DNA of 64,000 nt, from positions 1 through 64,000 of the forward strand of contig JAUTCN010000009.1 in the NCBI GenBank assembly GCA_030673965.1, in the 5' to 3' direction. The stretch comes from Fusobacterium sp. JB019 (GTDB lineage Bacteria; Fusobacteriota; Fusobacteriia; Fusobacteriales; Fusobacteriaceae). This document shows positions 38,567 through 48,147 of this stretch, piece after piece (within the stretch, counting starts at the first letter, position 1; each line of letters opens with the position of its first letter). The notes below the pieces were generated by a model that searched no databases, had not been told where the DNA came from, and was given only the letters and a program-made list of their open reading frames with translations. A program made the translations under genes and the position numbers.

Positions 38567-39337
38567 TTAGTCTAATTTACTTAACACCAATGGTTTTCCA
38601 TCAACAATTGCTATTGAATGTTCAAAATGTGCTGATCTCTTCCCGTCTTTTGTTACTACTGTCCATCCATCATCCAACATCTTAATTTTGTAACTACCCT
38701 CATTAACCATTGGTTCAACAGCTAATACCATTCCATTTTCTATTTTTAATCCTCTTCCTTTTCTTCCATAATTTGGAACACAAGGATCTTCATGCATAGC
38801 TTTCCCAACTCCATGGCCGGCATAATCTCTTACTACTGTAAACCCTTGAGATTCAACATATCTTTGAATAGCATGACCTATATCTCCTAGTCTGTTACCA
38901 ACTACTGCTGCTGCTATTCCTATTTCTCTAGATTTTTTAGTCACTTCCAATAATCTTTTTGCTTCTTCATCTATTTGACCAACAGGATATGTTATTGCTG
39001 CATCTCCATAATAACCGTCTAATATAGTTACAGTATCTATACTTACAATATCGCCCTCTTTTAACACTATATTTTCACTAGGAATTCCATGTACAACTCC
39101 TTCATTTACAGAAATACATGCTCCTGCAGGAAACGGATCATATATTCCAGGAACTCCTATTGTTCCTGGAATAGCCCCTTGAGACACTATATAATCTTCA
39201 ATTATTTTATTTAATTCTTTTGTTGATATTCCTGGCTTTATATATTCAGGTAATATATTTTGATAAAGTCTAGCTATTATCTGATTTGCTTCTTTTATTT
39301 TTTTTATTTCATCTATAGTTTTTATAATAACTGCCAT
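38567..39337 (-). CDS. map: Methionine aminopeptidase, type I
   Basis: Removes the N-terminal Met. Metal ligands fall in VSIDTVTILDGYYGDAAITY (two Asp), YAGHGVGKAMHEDP (His) and AVEPMVNEG (Glu), with a final Glu in SAHFEHSIAIVDG. The length is 256. It follows adk by 20 nt. Confidence 0.97.
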   Translation of the reverse strand: MAVIIKTIDEIKKIKEANQIIARLYQNILPEYIKPGISTKELNKIIEDYIVSQGAIPGTIGVPGIYDPFPAGACISVNEGVVHGIPSENIVLKEGDIVSIDTVTILDGYYGDAAITYPVGQIDEEAKRLLEVTKKSREIGIAAAVVGNRLGDIGHAIQRYVESQGFTVVRDYAGHGVGKAMHEDPCVPNYGRKGRGLKIENGMVLAVEPMVNEGSYKIKMLDDGWTVVTKDGKRSAHFEHSIAIVDGKPLVLSKLD

Positions 39338-39357
39338 TTTCAGTCCTTCCTTAATAA

Positions 39358-39999
39358 CTATCCTAAAATTTTAAATATATCTTGTGTTATTTCTTTTATG
39401 TCTTTAGTTCCGTCAATTTCTTCCATAATTCCTCTTTCTTTATAGAAATCAAATAAAGGAGCTGTTTGTGCATGATATTCTGATAGTCTTTTTTCTACTG
39501 TTTCTGCATTATCATCTTTTCTTTGTACTAAAGTTTTCCCACAGAAATCACAAATTCCTTCTTTTTTAGATGGGTTAAATTTAACATGAAAGGATCCTCC
39601 ACACGATTTACATACTCTTCTTCCTATAACTCTTCCTACTATTAATTCATCTGGAACATTTAAAGATATAACTTTATCTAAAGAAATTTTCATTTCTTTC
39701 ATTAATTTTTCTAAAGCTTCTGCTTGAGCTAATGTTCTAGGAAAACCATCTAAAATAAATCCTTTTTTACAATCTTCCATTAATAATCTATCTTTTATTA
39801 TTCCTACTATAATTTCATCCGAAACTAATTTTCCTGATTCCATACAAGCTTTAGCCTCAAGTCCCATCGGTGTTCCTGCGCTAACAGCTGCTCTAAGCAT
39901 ATCTCCTGTTGAAATTTGAGGAATCCCATATTTTTCTATAATATATTTTGCTTGTGTTCCTTTTCCCGCTCCGGGAGCTCCAAATAACATAATGTTCAT
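39358..39999 (-). CDS. adk: Adenylate kinase
   Basis: P-loop GAPGAGKGTQAKYI, then ISTGDMLRAAV and DGFPRTLAQAEAL. The LID domain carries four cysteines (CKSCGG and CDFCGK) and is of the zinc-binding type. The length of 213 fits the long form. Upstream is leuS rather than the usual secY. Confidence 0.98.
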   Translation of the reverse strand: MNIMLFGAPGAGKGTQAKYIIEKYGIPQISTGDMLRAAVSAGTPMGLEAKACMESGKLVSDEIIVGIIKDRLLMEDCKKGFILDGFPRTLAQAEALEKLMKEMKISLDKVISLNVPDELIVGRVIGRRVCKSCGGSFHVKFNPSKKEGICDFCGKTLVQRKDDNAETVEKRLSEYHAQTAPLFDFYKERGIMEEIDGTKDIKEITQDIFKILG

Positions 40000-40072
40000 T
40001 CTATCATCTCCTAAATATTTTTTTCAACGTTTTTATTATACTATTTCACCTAAAAAAAATATACCTTTTTTT

Positions 40073-42670
40073 CTATTTAACTACTATGTTAATTATTTTT
40101 TTAGGTATTACAATTACTTTAACAACTTGTTTATCTGTAATATGCTTTCTCACATTTTCTACTTCAAAAGCTTTCCCCTCTATTTCTTCCTTTGTGGCAT
40201 TTAAATCAACTATTATTGATCCTCTCATTTTCCCATTAACTTGAATCGCTATTGTCGCTTCATCAGAAATTGTTAATTTTTCATCATATTCTGGCCATGT
40301 AATATCAAATAAGTTTTCTTCTGCTCCAATCTCTTCCCATAATTCTGATGTAAAATGAGGAGTAAAAGGCGAAAGCATTATAACTATATCTCTTATTGTT
40401 TCTCCAAATATTTTTTTAGATTCACTTGTTTCTTTTTCTGTTCCAAGCACGTTAGCTCTATATGAATAAACTTCATTTACAAGTTCCATAGTTCCTGCAA
40501 TAGCTGTATTAAAATGATAATTATCTTCTATAGAGTCTGTTATTCTTTTTATAGTTTGATGTAATTTTCTCACTAATGCCTTATCTTCTCTTGAAGCTTT
40601 AGAATAATCTGCTTTTTCTTCTGAAATATAAGATTTATTTTCAACAATTATTCTCCAAACTCTATTTAAAAATCTAGATGCTCCAGAAAGTCCATTCTCA
40701 TTCCATTCTAATTCTCTTTCTGGAGGAGCTGTAAACATAATAAATAATCTAACTGCATCAGCTCCATATTTTGACATTATTTCTTCAGGATCAACACCAT
40801 TATTTTTAGACTTTGACATTTTTTCCATTTTTACTAAAAGTTCTTCGCCTGTTTTTTTAGAATAAGCTTTTTCCCCTTTTAAATCTACTTCATCTAAAAA
40901 CATAAATTTATTTTCTTTTTCTGAAAAATAAGAATTAGAAAGCACCATTCCTTGAGTTAAAAGTCTTTTAAAAGGTTCATCTGAAGAAACTAAGTTGATA
41001 TCTCTTAAAGCTTTATGGAAAAATCTTGCATATAATAAATGCATAACAGCATGTTCTACTCCACCTATATATTGGCTTACTGGAAACCACTTATCTACAA
41101 TTTCTTTACTAAATGGAGCTGCATCATTTTTAGGGTCACAATATCTTAAAAAATACCATGAAGAATCTACAAAGGTATCCATTGTATCTGTTTCTCTTCT
41201 TGCTGGTCCTCCACATATAGGGCATATTGCATTTTTATACTCTTCTGAAGTTTCTATAGGGTTTCCATTTCCTGTAAACTCAATATCTTCAGGTAATTTA
41301 ACTGGTAAATTCTCATCTTTTTCCATAACCATTCCACATTTCTCACAATACAACGCTGGAATTGGAGTTCCCCAATATCTTTGCCTTGAAATTCCCCAAT
41401 CTTTTAATCTATATTTTACTGTCTTTTCTCCCCAGCCATTTTCTTCAACATAATCAGCTATTATTCCTATTGCTTTTTTAGAATTTATACCGTTAAATTC
41501 CCCAGAATTAACTAACTGTCCAACTTCTGTAAATGCTTCCGTCATTTCATTTATATCTATAATTTCTTCTTGTCCCTTAGGATTAATTACAATTTTCATC
41601 GGCAAATCATATTTTTTAGCAAATGCAAAATCTCTTTCATCATGAGAAGGTACCGCCATAACTGCACCTGTTCCATAATTCATTAATACATAATCAGCTA
41701 TCCACAAAGGAACTTTTTCTCCATTCACAGGATTTATAACATGCCAACCTGTAGCCACCCCCGTTTTTTCTTTCCCTTCTGCTGTTCTTTCTATTATATC
41801 AGTATTCTTCATTGCTTCTATCTTACTTTTTAAAGCATTATTATTTTCTATTATTTTGTCAACAATAGGATGCTCTGGAGCCACTACTGCATAAGTTACT
41901 CCATATATAGTATCTATTCTTGTTGTAAACATTGGTAATTTTTCTCCTGTTTCTTGAACAGTGAATACTATTTCTGTTCCATAAGATTTTCCAATCCAGT
42001 TTTTTTGCATTGCTAAAACTTTATCTGGCCATCCACCTTTAAGTTCTTTATGTCCATCTAATAATTCATCTGCATAATCTGTTATCTTAAAAAACCATTG
42101 TTCTAATTCTTTTTGAATAACTTGAGTTTTAGAATGTCTCCAACATTTCCCATCCTCAACTTGTTCGTTAGCTAAAACTGTTTGACAATCAGGACACCAA
42201 TTAACTGTAGATTTCTTTTTATAAATTAAACCTTTCTCATAGAATTTTTTAAATATCCATTGATTCCATTTATAATATTCTGGAGTATAACTTGCTATTT
42301 CTCTATCCCAATCATATGATAATCCCATTAATTTTAATTGTCTTTTCATATTTTTTATATTTGATTTTGTCCAAATAGCTGGATGTGCTCCATTTTGAAT
42401 AGCTGCATTTTCTGCCGGAAGTCCAAATGAGTCCCATCCCATAGGTTGGAGAACATTATATCCCTTCATCCTTTTATATCTTGAAATAACATCTCCTATA
42501 GTGTAATTTCTTGCATGCCCTACATGTAATTTCCCAGAAGGATAAGGTAGCATAACTAGAACATAATAATTTTCCTTATTTTCAACTGTGTTTTCAGTTT
42601 TAAAGAGATTATTTTGGTTCCATTTTTCTTGCCATTTTTCTTCAACTTCTTTAAAATTGTACTCTTTCAT
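40073..42670 (-). CDS. leuS: Leucyl-tRNA synthetase
   Basis: Class Ia synthetase with MLPYPSGKLHVGHARNY (HIGH region), zinc-knuckle cysteines CPDCQT, an editing domain including TTRIDTIYGVTYAVVAPEH, the SRQRYWGTPIP segment, MDTFVDSSWYF and the KMSKSKNNGVDP motif. The length of 865 is within the family range for the bacterial form. It lies 9 nt downstream of the sigma factor gene and has no T-box space upstream. Confidence 0.97.
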   Translation of the reverse strand: MKEYNFKEVEEKWQEKWNQNNLFKTENTVENKENYYVLVMLPYPSGKLHVGHARNYTIGDVISRYKRMKGYNVLQPMGWDSFGLPAENAAIQNGAHPAIWTKSNIKNMKRQLKLMGLSYDWDREIASYTPEYYKWNQWIFKKFYEKGLIYKKKSTVNWCPDCQTVLANEQVEDGKCWRHSKTQVIQKELEQWFFKITDYADELLDGHKELKGGWPDKVLAMQKNWIGKSYGTEIVFTVQETGEKLPMFTTRIDTIYGVTYAVVAPEHPIVDKIIENNNALKSKIEAMKNTDIIERTAEGKEKTGVATGWHVINPVNGEKVPLWIADYVLMNYGTGAVMAVPSHDERDFAFAKKYDLPMKIVINPKGQEEIIDINEMTEAFTEVGQLVNSGEFNGINSKKAIGIIADYVEENGWGEKTVKYRLKDWGISRQRYWGTPIPALYCEKCGMVMEKDENLPVKLPEDIEFTGNGNPIETSEEYKNAICPICGGPARRETDTMDTFVDSSWYFLRYCDPKNDAAPFSKEIVDKWFPVSQYIGGVEHAVMHLLYARFFHKALRDINLVSSDEPFKRLLTQGMVLSNSYFSEKENKFMFLDEVDLKGEKAYSKKTGEELLVKMEKMSKSKNNGVDPEEIMSKYGADAVRLFIMFTAPPERELEWNENGLSGASRFLNRVWRIIVENKSYISEEKADYSKASREDKALVRKLHQTIKRITDSIEDNYHFNTAIAGTMELVNEVYSYRANVLGTEKETSESKKIFGETIRDIVIMLSPFTPHFTSELWEEIGAEENLFDITWPEYDEKLTISDEATIAIQVNGKMRGSIIVDLNATKEEIEGKAFEVENVRKHITDKQVVKVIVIPKKIINIVVK

Positions 42671-42679
42671 TTCTTCCTC

Positions 42680-43264
42680 CTATATATTATTTAAACTTTT
42701 CAACCATTTTTTTACTTTTAATTTTATACGTTGATAAGTATTGTCTATTGTTTTATTTGATTTCTTTAAAATCTGTGCAATTTCTCCATAAGAATAACCT
42801 TTTATTAAATATCTCAGTACTTTTTTTTCTAATTCACTAAAATGTTTTTCAGAATAAGTCTTAAACTCTTGCATTAGCTCTTTATAAATAAATATTTCTT
42901 CTGCATTTGGAGCCTTTTCTTTAAATATTTTTTCTTTTATTTTTTCATCTTCGGTAACATACATAACATTTAAAACTTGATTTTTTTTAGAATTTGAATT
43001 TTTTAATGCTGAAATTATTTGTCTTCTCATACACATAATCACAAAGGTTTTAAAAGATACCTCTTTACTAAAATCAAAACTCTTAATCCCTTTTAGCAAA
43101 CCTATCATTCCTTCTTGAATTAAATCTTCTCTTTCTCCATCTATCAAATAATAATCTTTCGTATTCATATATATATATTTTTCATATTTTTTTAATAATA
43201 TTTCAAAACTTTCATTATCTCCTGATTTAGCTTTTATTAAAGCTTCAACTTCAAATGAATCCAT
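42680..43264 (-). CDS. sigH: SigH-like sigma-70 family RNA polymerase sigma factor
   Basis: The 194-residue protein has region 2 (EREDLIQEGMIGLLKGIKSFDFSKEVSFKTFVIMCMRRQIISALK) and a region 4 helix-turn-helix (LRYLIKGYSYGEIAQILKKSNKTIDNTYQRIKLKVKKWL). There is no region 1.1 or 3. Length and motifs fit the SigH/Spo0H group rather than ECF factors. The neighbour rlmB is also the neighbour of sigH in Firmicutes. Target genes are unknown; competence or pili are attractive possibilities. Confidence 0.8.
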   Translation of the reverse strand: MDSFEVEALIKAKSGDNESFEILLKKYEKYIYMNTKDYYLIDGEREDLIQEGMIGLLKGIKSFDFSKEVSFKTFVIMCMRRQIISALKNSNSKKNQVLNVMYVTEDEKIKEKIFKEKAPNAEEIFIYKELMQEFKTYSEKHFSELEKKVLRYLIKGYSYGEIAQILKKSNKTIDNTYQRIKLKVKKWLKSLNNI

Positions 43265-43281
43265 GATACCTCCTATTATCT

Positions 43282-43992
43282 TTAGTAAACAAATTTAGCT
43301 ATTTCTGATAATAATATTCCCCCCGCAACTGAAACATTCAATGAATTTATTTTGCCATGCATTGGTATTTTTATTAAAATATCACAATTTTCTTTAACTT
43401 TTTTTCTTATTCCAAATCCTTCACTTCCTAAAATTAATATTGTTTTTTCTGGATATTTTTCTTGATTATAGTCTATAGTTCCGCTTCCTTCTGCTCCATA
43501 TACCCAATAACCTATTTTTTTAAACTTTTCTAAAGCTTGAGATATATTTACAACTTTAATAATATCAACATACTCTATCGCCCCAGTTGAAGTTTTTACA
43601 ACAGTTTCATTTATTTTCACAGAATTTCTTTCTGGAATTATTATTCCTGAAACACCAAATATTTCAGCGCTTCTTATTATTGCTCCAAAATTTCTAGGAT
43701 CTTGAACTCCATCTAAAACTAATATTATATCCTTTTTTTTAGAAGCTATTTTCTCTATAAATTCTCCTAATTCCTTATAATAATCATAGGATGAAATATA
43801 AGCAACCACTCCTTGAGAATTGTCTACTTTTTTCTTTATATATTGAATCCTTATATTTCTTTTAGACGCTTTCATTTTTATTAGCTTAACTTTTTCTTCT
43901 TTTAATCCTTGAAATATCTCAATTTTTTCTATATTTTTTTCTTTATTTTCCAAAACTTCCATCACTGGGTTTAAACCTATTATCTTTTCCAT
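43282..43992 (-). CDS. rlmB: TrmH/SpoU-family rRNA ribose methyltransferase (RlmB-like)
   Basis: The enzyme 2'-O-methylates a guanosine in 23S rRNA with SAM. The N-terminal substrate-binding domain (GLNPVMEVLENKEKNIEKI) and SPOUT-fold knots are clear: LDGVQDPRNFGAIIRSAEIFGVSGII, ILGSEGFGIRKKVKENCD and IPMHGKINSLNVSVAGGILL. The length is 236. Members of this family also modify tRNA, so RlmB is the likeliest but not proven. Confidence 0.88.
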   Translation of the reverse strand: MEKIIGLNPVMEVLENKEKNIEKIEIFQGLKEEKVKLIKMKASKRNIRIQYIKKKVDNSQGVVAYISSYDYYKELGEFIEKIASKKKDIILVLDGVQDPRNFGAIIRSAEIFGVSGIIIPERNSVKINETVVKTSTGAIEYVDIIKVVNISQALEKFKKIGYWVYGAEGSGTIDYNQEKYPEKTILILGSEGFGIRKKVKENCDILIKIPMHGKINSLNVSVAGGILLSEIAKFVY

Positions 43993-44006
43993 ATTTCTCC
44001 TTTAAT

Positions 44007-45287
44007 TTATACTTCTTCTTTTATTCTTGAAATATCTCCACCTGTGAGCTTTAATTTTTCTTCTAAAGCTTCATAACCTCTATCAATATGATATATTCTA
44101 TTTACTATGGTTTCTCCATCTGATTTCAAAGCTGCTAAAACAAGAGCTGCTCCTGCTCTAAGATCACTAGCCATTACTTTTGCTGCTGAAAATTCTTTTA
44201 TCCCTTTTATTATTGCTATATTTTTCTCAACAGTTATATTTGCTCCCATTCTATTTAATTCCGGAACATGCATAAATCTATTTTCAAAAATAGTTTCTTT
44301 AATTTCACTATTTCCTTTCACCAGGCACATTAAAGTCATTAAAGGAGATTGTAAATCTGTTGGAAAACCAGGATAAGGCATTGTTGTTACTTTTGTCCCT
44401 TCCATATTTTCTAGTTTTGATTTAACTACAAATAACCCTTTTGAATCAAATTCATATTTTAAACCCATTTCAGTGAGTTTCATTAAAAAACTTTCTAAAC
44501 ATTCCGGCTCGACTCCCTCAACTTTAATTTTACCATTAAACATTATAGAAGCAATTATAAAAGTTCCTGCAACTATCCTGTCTGGCATAATTGAATAATC
44601 GCAAGGTTTTAATTTTTCAACACCTTCTATTTCTATTCTACCTGTACCTAACCCTGAAATTTTTGCCCCCATTTTATTCAAAAAATTACACAAATCATCT
44701 ATTTCAGGTTCTCTCGCTACATTTTCTATTATAGTTATTCCTTTGGCTTTTACTGCTGCCATAATTATGTTTTCACTTGCTCCAACACTTGGGAAATCTA
44801 ATATTATTTTATTTCCTTTCAGTTTTTTTTCTTTAATTTCAGCTTGAACATATCCATGATCTATTACTATCTCAGCTCCTAAAGCTTCAAATCCCTTTAA
44901 ATGTAAATCTACAGGTCTTGCTCCTATCGCACATCCTCCTGGTAAAGATACCTTTGCCTTTCCACCATTTGATAACATTGGTCCCATCACTAAAAATGAT
45001 GCTCTCATTTTCTTTACAAGTTCATAAGAAGCCTCTATATTTTTAATTCCATTATTAATTATTCTATATGAATTTTTATCTAGTTTTTCTACAATTAAGC
45101 CTAAACTTTCTAAAAGCTTTATTAATGTTCTTATATCCATAAGATTTGGAACGTTTTTTAATACATATACTCCTTGCTCTATTAAGGTTGCTATAAAAAT
45201 TGGTAATGACGCATTTTTTGATCCCTCAACTTTTAGCACTCCTTTTATTTCTTTTCCTCCAATTATCTTAAAAGCTTCTACACTCAT
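44007..45287 (-). CDS. murA: UDP-N-acetylglucosamine 1-carboxyvinyltransferase
   Basis: MurA starts peptidoglycan precursor synthesis by adding enolpyruvate to UDP-GlcNAc. Signatures are [13 protein letters not shown], the catalytic cysteine in [15 protein letters not shown] (the fosfomycin-sensitive Cys form), [24 protein letters not shown] and [13 protein letters not shown]. The ATG at 45287 follows AAGGAG and overlaps the upstream stop by ATGA; this gives 426 residues. Confidence 0.96.
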   Translation of the reverse strand: MSVEAFKIIGGKEIKGVLKVEGSKNASLPIFIATLIEQGVYVLKNVPNLMDIRTLIKLLESLGLIVEKLDKNSYRIINNGIKNIEASYELVKKMRASFLVMGPMLSNGGKAKVSLPGGCAIGARPVDLHLKGFEALGAEIVIDHGYVQAEIKEKKLKGNKIILDFPSVGASENIIMAAVKAKGITIIENVAREPEIDDLCNFLNKMGAKISGLGTGRIEIEGVEKLKPCDYSIMPDRIVAGTFIIASIMFNGKIKVEGVEPECLESFLMKLTEMGLKYEFDSKGLFVVKSKLENMEGTKVTTMPYPGFPTDLQSPLMTLMCLVKGNSEIKETIFENRFMHVPELNRMGANITVEKNIAIIKGIKEFSAAKVMASDLRAGAALVLAALKSDGETIVNRIYHIDRGYEALEEKLKLTGGDISRIKEEV

Positions 45288-45841
45288 TCTTTTTTTTCTC
45301 CTTCTTCTTGACATATAGGACATTTTATTCCGAGTAATTTATCTACCATTTTAATTTCTGAAAAATTTTCTATATTTTCTGAATATTTTTTTTGTAATAA
45401 AGTAAAATGTTTTCTACAAATTTTTTTTCCTTCATATTTTGCATAAATAGGAGACAATCCTCTACTTAGATATTTGTCTTTTTTACTTTCTAAAATTATA
45501 TTTTCTTTTTCATTATCTAATATTTCCTTGGAAACTAATACCATTCCTATTTCACTTGAAAAAGAAATCCCATCTACTAATCTGTAATTAAGTCCTATTT
45601 TCTCTGCATATTGAATGTATTCCTTTACTATTTTAAAATTAATTTGTCTACTTATCTTTAAAAGCTTCGCATCTTTTCTTTCCATTAATTTAAAAATATC
45701 TTTATTTATTTTGTCATTTAAGTCTTGCTTTTTTACAGCAATAATAATATTTTCTTTAAATTCTCCTAAATAATAATTTTTTTCTATTTGTAAATTTTGA
45801 AGTTTTACCCTTACTTTCTCTTTTTCATCAAATATATCCAT
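45284..45841 (-). CDS. YueI-like DUF1694 protein
   Basis: The 185-residue cytosolic protein resembles the YueI/DUF1694 group by the block [20 protein letters not shown] and by [18 protein letters not shown]. The C-terminal 50 residues add CRKHF and CPIC, which might bind zinc. Its stop overlaps the murA start by ATGA, so the two are translationally coupled. The function is unknown; the family call is tentative. Confidence 0.55.
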   Translation of the reverse strand: MDIFDEKEKVRVKLQNLQIEKNYYLGEFKENIIIAVKKQDLNDKINKDIFKLMERKDAKLLKISRQINFKIVKEYIQYAEKIGLNYRLVDGISFSSEIGMVLVSKEILDNEKENIILESKKDKYLSRGLSPIYAKYEGKKICRKHFTLLQKKYSENIENFSEIKMVDKLLGIKCPICQEEGEKKE

Positions 45842-46008
45842 TTAAGAACTTCCCTTCTCTTTATTGCTTTTTTACAACAATTATAACATAAATTGATTAA
45901 CTTTAAAATAAAATTGGTCTCAATAAAAAAAAATGATATAATTTATATATAATCATTTTTTTTTTTATGTTTTAATAGTTTATTTTTTTTATCGTTAGGA
46001 GTTTTAAT

Positions 46009-46794
46009 ATGAATTCTTTTAATAGTGTGTATTTTCGTATATTTTTATTTTTATTTTTAACTGTTAATTCCTTTTGTGATAAGTTTAAAATTGATTTTGA
46101 GTTCGATATAGCTACCGGTTATATTTATTATGAAGAAAATAATCCGTTTTTTTTTAATGACTCTAAAGCTTCACTAAACCTTGAAAAGGGAAATTATACT
46201 TTCTTATTTTCTGATAAATATCAAAATTCTTTAAAAAAAAAGATTTTTATATCAAAAAATAAAAAGATTTTTATATCTTTTCTTAATAATAAAAAAATTA
46301 AAGGTAAAATTTTAGATGAAAATTTTAATCCTATTAAACTCTGTAATATAAAAATTAAAAATAAACTCACAAAACAAAAATCAAGTACAACTTCAGATGA
46401 TTTTGGAAAATTTAATATTCCTTATACTGATGGAATTAATATTATCACTATAAATAAGATAGGATATTCCTCTAAAATTATAATGCAAGATTTTTCTAAT
46501 CATGATTCTAATAATATTTACATCTTAAATAAAAACTTTTATCTTTTTTCTGGAATCGTTACCAATGATATATACCCTATTAATAATTTACCGATTTATC
46601 TTTTTTCTAAAAAAGGAAAACTTTTAAATAAAACTACTACAAATATAAATGGAGAATTCTTTCTTAATAATATTAATTCTAATACCTTTTATATTTTTAT
46701 ACCAGAAACAAAATTGTACAAAACATATAAATCATCTTTTTTTAATATAGATAAATCTATTGAAGAGTTTCGTATAAATATAAAAAAACGTTAA
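46009..46794 (+). CDS. Secreted protein with two carboxypeptidase-regulatory-like beta domains
   Basis: The 261-residue protein has a signal peptide (about residues 1-23). Two repeats of a carboxypeptidase-D regulatory-like (transthyretin-like) fold follow: KGKILDENFNPIKLCNIKIK...SSTTSDDFGKFNIPYTDG (about 98-160) and FSGIVTNDIYPINNLPIYLF...TTTNINGEFFLNN (about 180-230). No catalytic domain follows. It probably lies on the cell surface or in the periplasm. The gene is alone, with an AGGAG site and its own terminator. The pilus secretin at 57.4 kb carries the same kind of domain. Confidence 0.65.
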   Translation: MNSFNSVYFRIFLFLFLTVNSFCDKFKIDFEFDIATGYIYYEENNPFFFNDSKASLNLEKGNYTFLFSDKYQNSLKKKIFISKNKKIFISFLNNKKIKGKILDENFNPIKLCNIKIKNKLTKQKSSTTSDDFGKFNIPYTDGINIITINKIGYSSKIIMQDFSNHDSNNIYILNKNFYLFSGIVTNDIYPINNLPIYLFSKKGKLLNKTTTNINGEFFLNNINSNTFYIFIPETKLYKTYKSSFFNIDKSIEEFRINIKKR

Positions 46795-46811
46795 TATTTA
46801 TTAACGTTTTT
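46784..46811 (+). terminator. Terminator of the carboxypeptidase-regulatory-like gene
   Basis: AAAAACGTTAA/TTAACGTTTTT stem that includes the stop codon. Confidence 0.8.
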
Positions 46812-46825
46812 CAAAAAATAAAAAA

Positions 46826-46847
46826 AACTACCATCTTAATAGTAGTT
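46826..46847 (-). terminator. Terminator of the Pro-Gly-Arg-His-Lys-Leu tRNA cluster
   Basis: AACTAC/GTAGTT hairpin (longer with G-U pairs), followed on the minus strand by a T run. Confidence 0.7.
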
Positions 46848-46853
46848 GCTCTA

Positions 46854-46937
46854 TGGTGCGAAGAGAGGGACTTGAACCCTCACGTCGGAGACACTAGATC
46901 CTAAGTCTAGCGCGTCTGCCAATTCCGCCATCCTCGC
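46854..46937 (-). tRNA. tRNA-Leu (TAG)
   Basis: Class II tRNA, acceptor GCGAGGA, anticodon loop CTTAGGA, encoded CCA. Confidence 0.95.
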
Positions 46938-46944
46938 ATATTTA

Positions 46945-47020
46945 TGGTGCGTCATACAGGATTTGAACCTGTGACAACACGATTAAAAGTCGTGTGCTCT
47001 ACCAGCTGAGCTAATGACGC
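46945..47020 (-). tRNA. tRNA-Lys (TTT), copy 2
   Basis: Same sequence as 21712-21787. Confidence 0.95.
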
Positions 47021-47028
47021 ATATATAT

Positions 47029-47105
47029 TGGGGTGACCGACGAGATTTGAACTCGCGACAACCAGTGCCACAAACTGGCGCTCTACCGACTGAACTACGG
47101 TCACC
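47029..47105 (-). tRNA. tRNA-His (GTG)
   Basis: Acceptor GTGACCG/CGGTCAC with the extra 5' G paired to C73, the tRNA-His hallmark. Anticodon loop TTGTGGC, encoded CCA. Confidence 0.95.
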
Positions 47106-47108
47106 AAA

Positions 47109-47185
<77 letters not shown>

Positions 47186-47194
47186 ATAAAAAAA

Positions 47195-47270
<76 letters not shown>

Positions 47271-47273
47271 AAA

Positions 47274-47350
47274 TGGTCGGAATAGCAAGATTCGAACTTG
47301 CGGCCCCTTGCTCCCAAGGCAAGTGCGCTACCGGACTGCGCTATATTCCG
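47274..47350 (-). tRNA. tRNA-Pro (TGG)
   Basis: Acceptor CGGAATA/TATTCCG, anticodon loop CTTGGGA, encoded CCA. First gene of this cluster. Confidence 0.95.
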
Positions 47351-47369
47351 ACGTCCTAAGACAAGAATA

Positions 47370-47398
47370 ATAATATCATATTTAACACTTGTTGTCAA
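47370..47398 (-). promoter_or_regulatory. Promoter of the Pro-Gly-Arg-His-Lys-Leu tRNA cluster
   Basis: TTGACA (47393-47398), 17-nt spacer, TATTAT (47370-47375), followed by ATTCTTGTCTT as at 22094-22104. Confidence 0.9.
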
Positions 47399-47481
47399 CA
47401 CTTTTTTTATTATTTTTTTAAATATACACTTTTATGATATTATGATAGAATAAATTAAGACTATTTTATAAGGAGGTTTAT

Positions 47482-48129
47482 ATGAAAAGTAAAAGAATTT
47501 CAATCGGTTTCCTTTTAGGAGCAATTTTGATTACAGGATGTACTAATGATTTTGTTAGACCTGAAGGTTCTACTTCATATACAAATTCTGGAGCAATGAG
47601 TGGAGCTATTGCTGGAGCTTTAGCAGGACAAGCAATAGGTCAAGATACCAAAGGTACTCTTATAGGAGCTGCTGCTGGAGCTTTATTAGGAACTGCTGTA
47701 GGGTCATCTATGCAACAACAAGAAAACGAATTCAGAAATGTATTATACAGTTCTGGAGTTGGTATTGTAAATACAGGTCGTTCTATTTTATTGACATTAC
47801 CTGGAGGTTTAACTTTTCCTATTGATGGAGCAAAAATAAAACCTGAATTTACTAGGCAATTAAATTCTATAGCTTATGTCCTTAATAAATATCCAAATTC
47901 AAGAATTAAGATAACTGGTCACACCGATAATACTGGTTCTTATAACCATAATTTAAATCTTTCTGAACAAAGAGCTTATTCAGTTAGAAACTATTTAGTA
48001 AGACAAGGAGTCGGATCACAAAGAATCACTTCTTTAGGTATGGCTTCTGATCTTCCTGTCGCTTCTAACGCTTCTAAAGCTGGTAGGCAAGCTAACAGAA
48101 GGGTTACTATCGAAGTCATTTCAAGATAA
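47482..48129 (+). CDS. OmpA-family lipoprotein with glycine-zipper segment
   Basis: The 215-residue protein has a lipobox LITGC (Cys20), then a glycine zipper (about residues 37-75; SGAIAGALAGQAIG and GAAAGALLGTAVG). An OmpA C-like peptidoglycan-binding domain spans about residues 105-213 (RIKITGHTDNTGSYNHNLNLSEQRA, then AGRQANRRVTIEV). It probably sits in the outer membrane facing the periplasm and tethers it to peptidoglycan, like YiaD/YfiB. An AGGAGG site precedes the ATG. A nonautonomous ISL3 element lies between the gene and its terminator. Confidence 0.9.
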   Translation: MKSKRISIGFLLGAILITGCTNDFVRPEGSTSYTNSGAMSGAIAGALAGQAIGQDTKGTLIGAAAGALLGTAVGSSMQQQENEFRNVLYSSGVGIVNTGRSILLTLPGGLTFPIDGAKIKPEFTRQLNSIAYVLNKYPNSRIKITGHTDNTGSYNHNLNLSEQRAYSVRNYLVRQGVGSQRITSLGMASDLPVASNASKAGRQANRRVTIEVISR

Positions 48130-48147
48130 TCTAAACCAAAAAAAGAA

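Noticed and set aside
40995-41453. 152-codon plus-strand ORF
   Set aside because: It is antisense to leuS and has no family resemblance.
46240-46276. Tandem 17-bp direct repeat (AAAAAGATTTTTATATC twice) inside the gene at 46009
   Set aside because: A short in-frame duplication in AT-rich coding sequence; no sign of a functional repeat or CRISPR.
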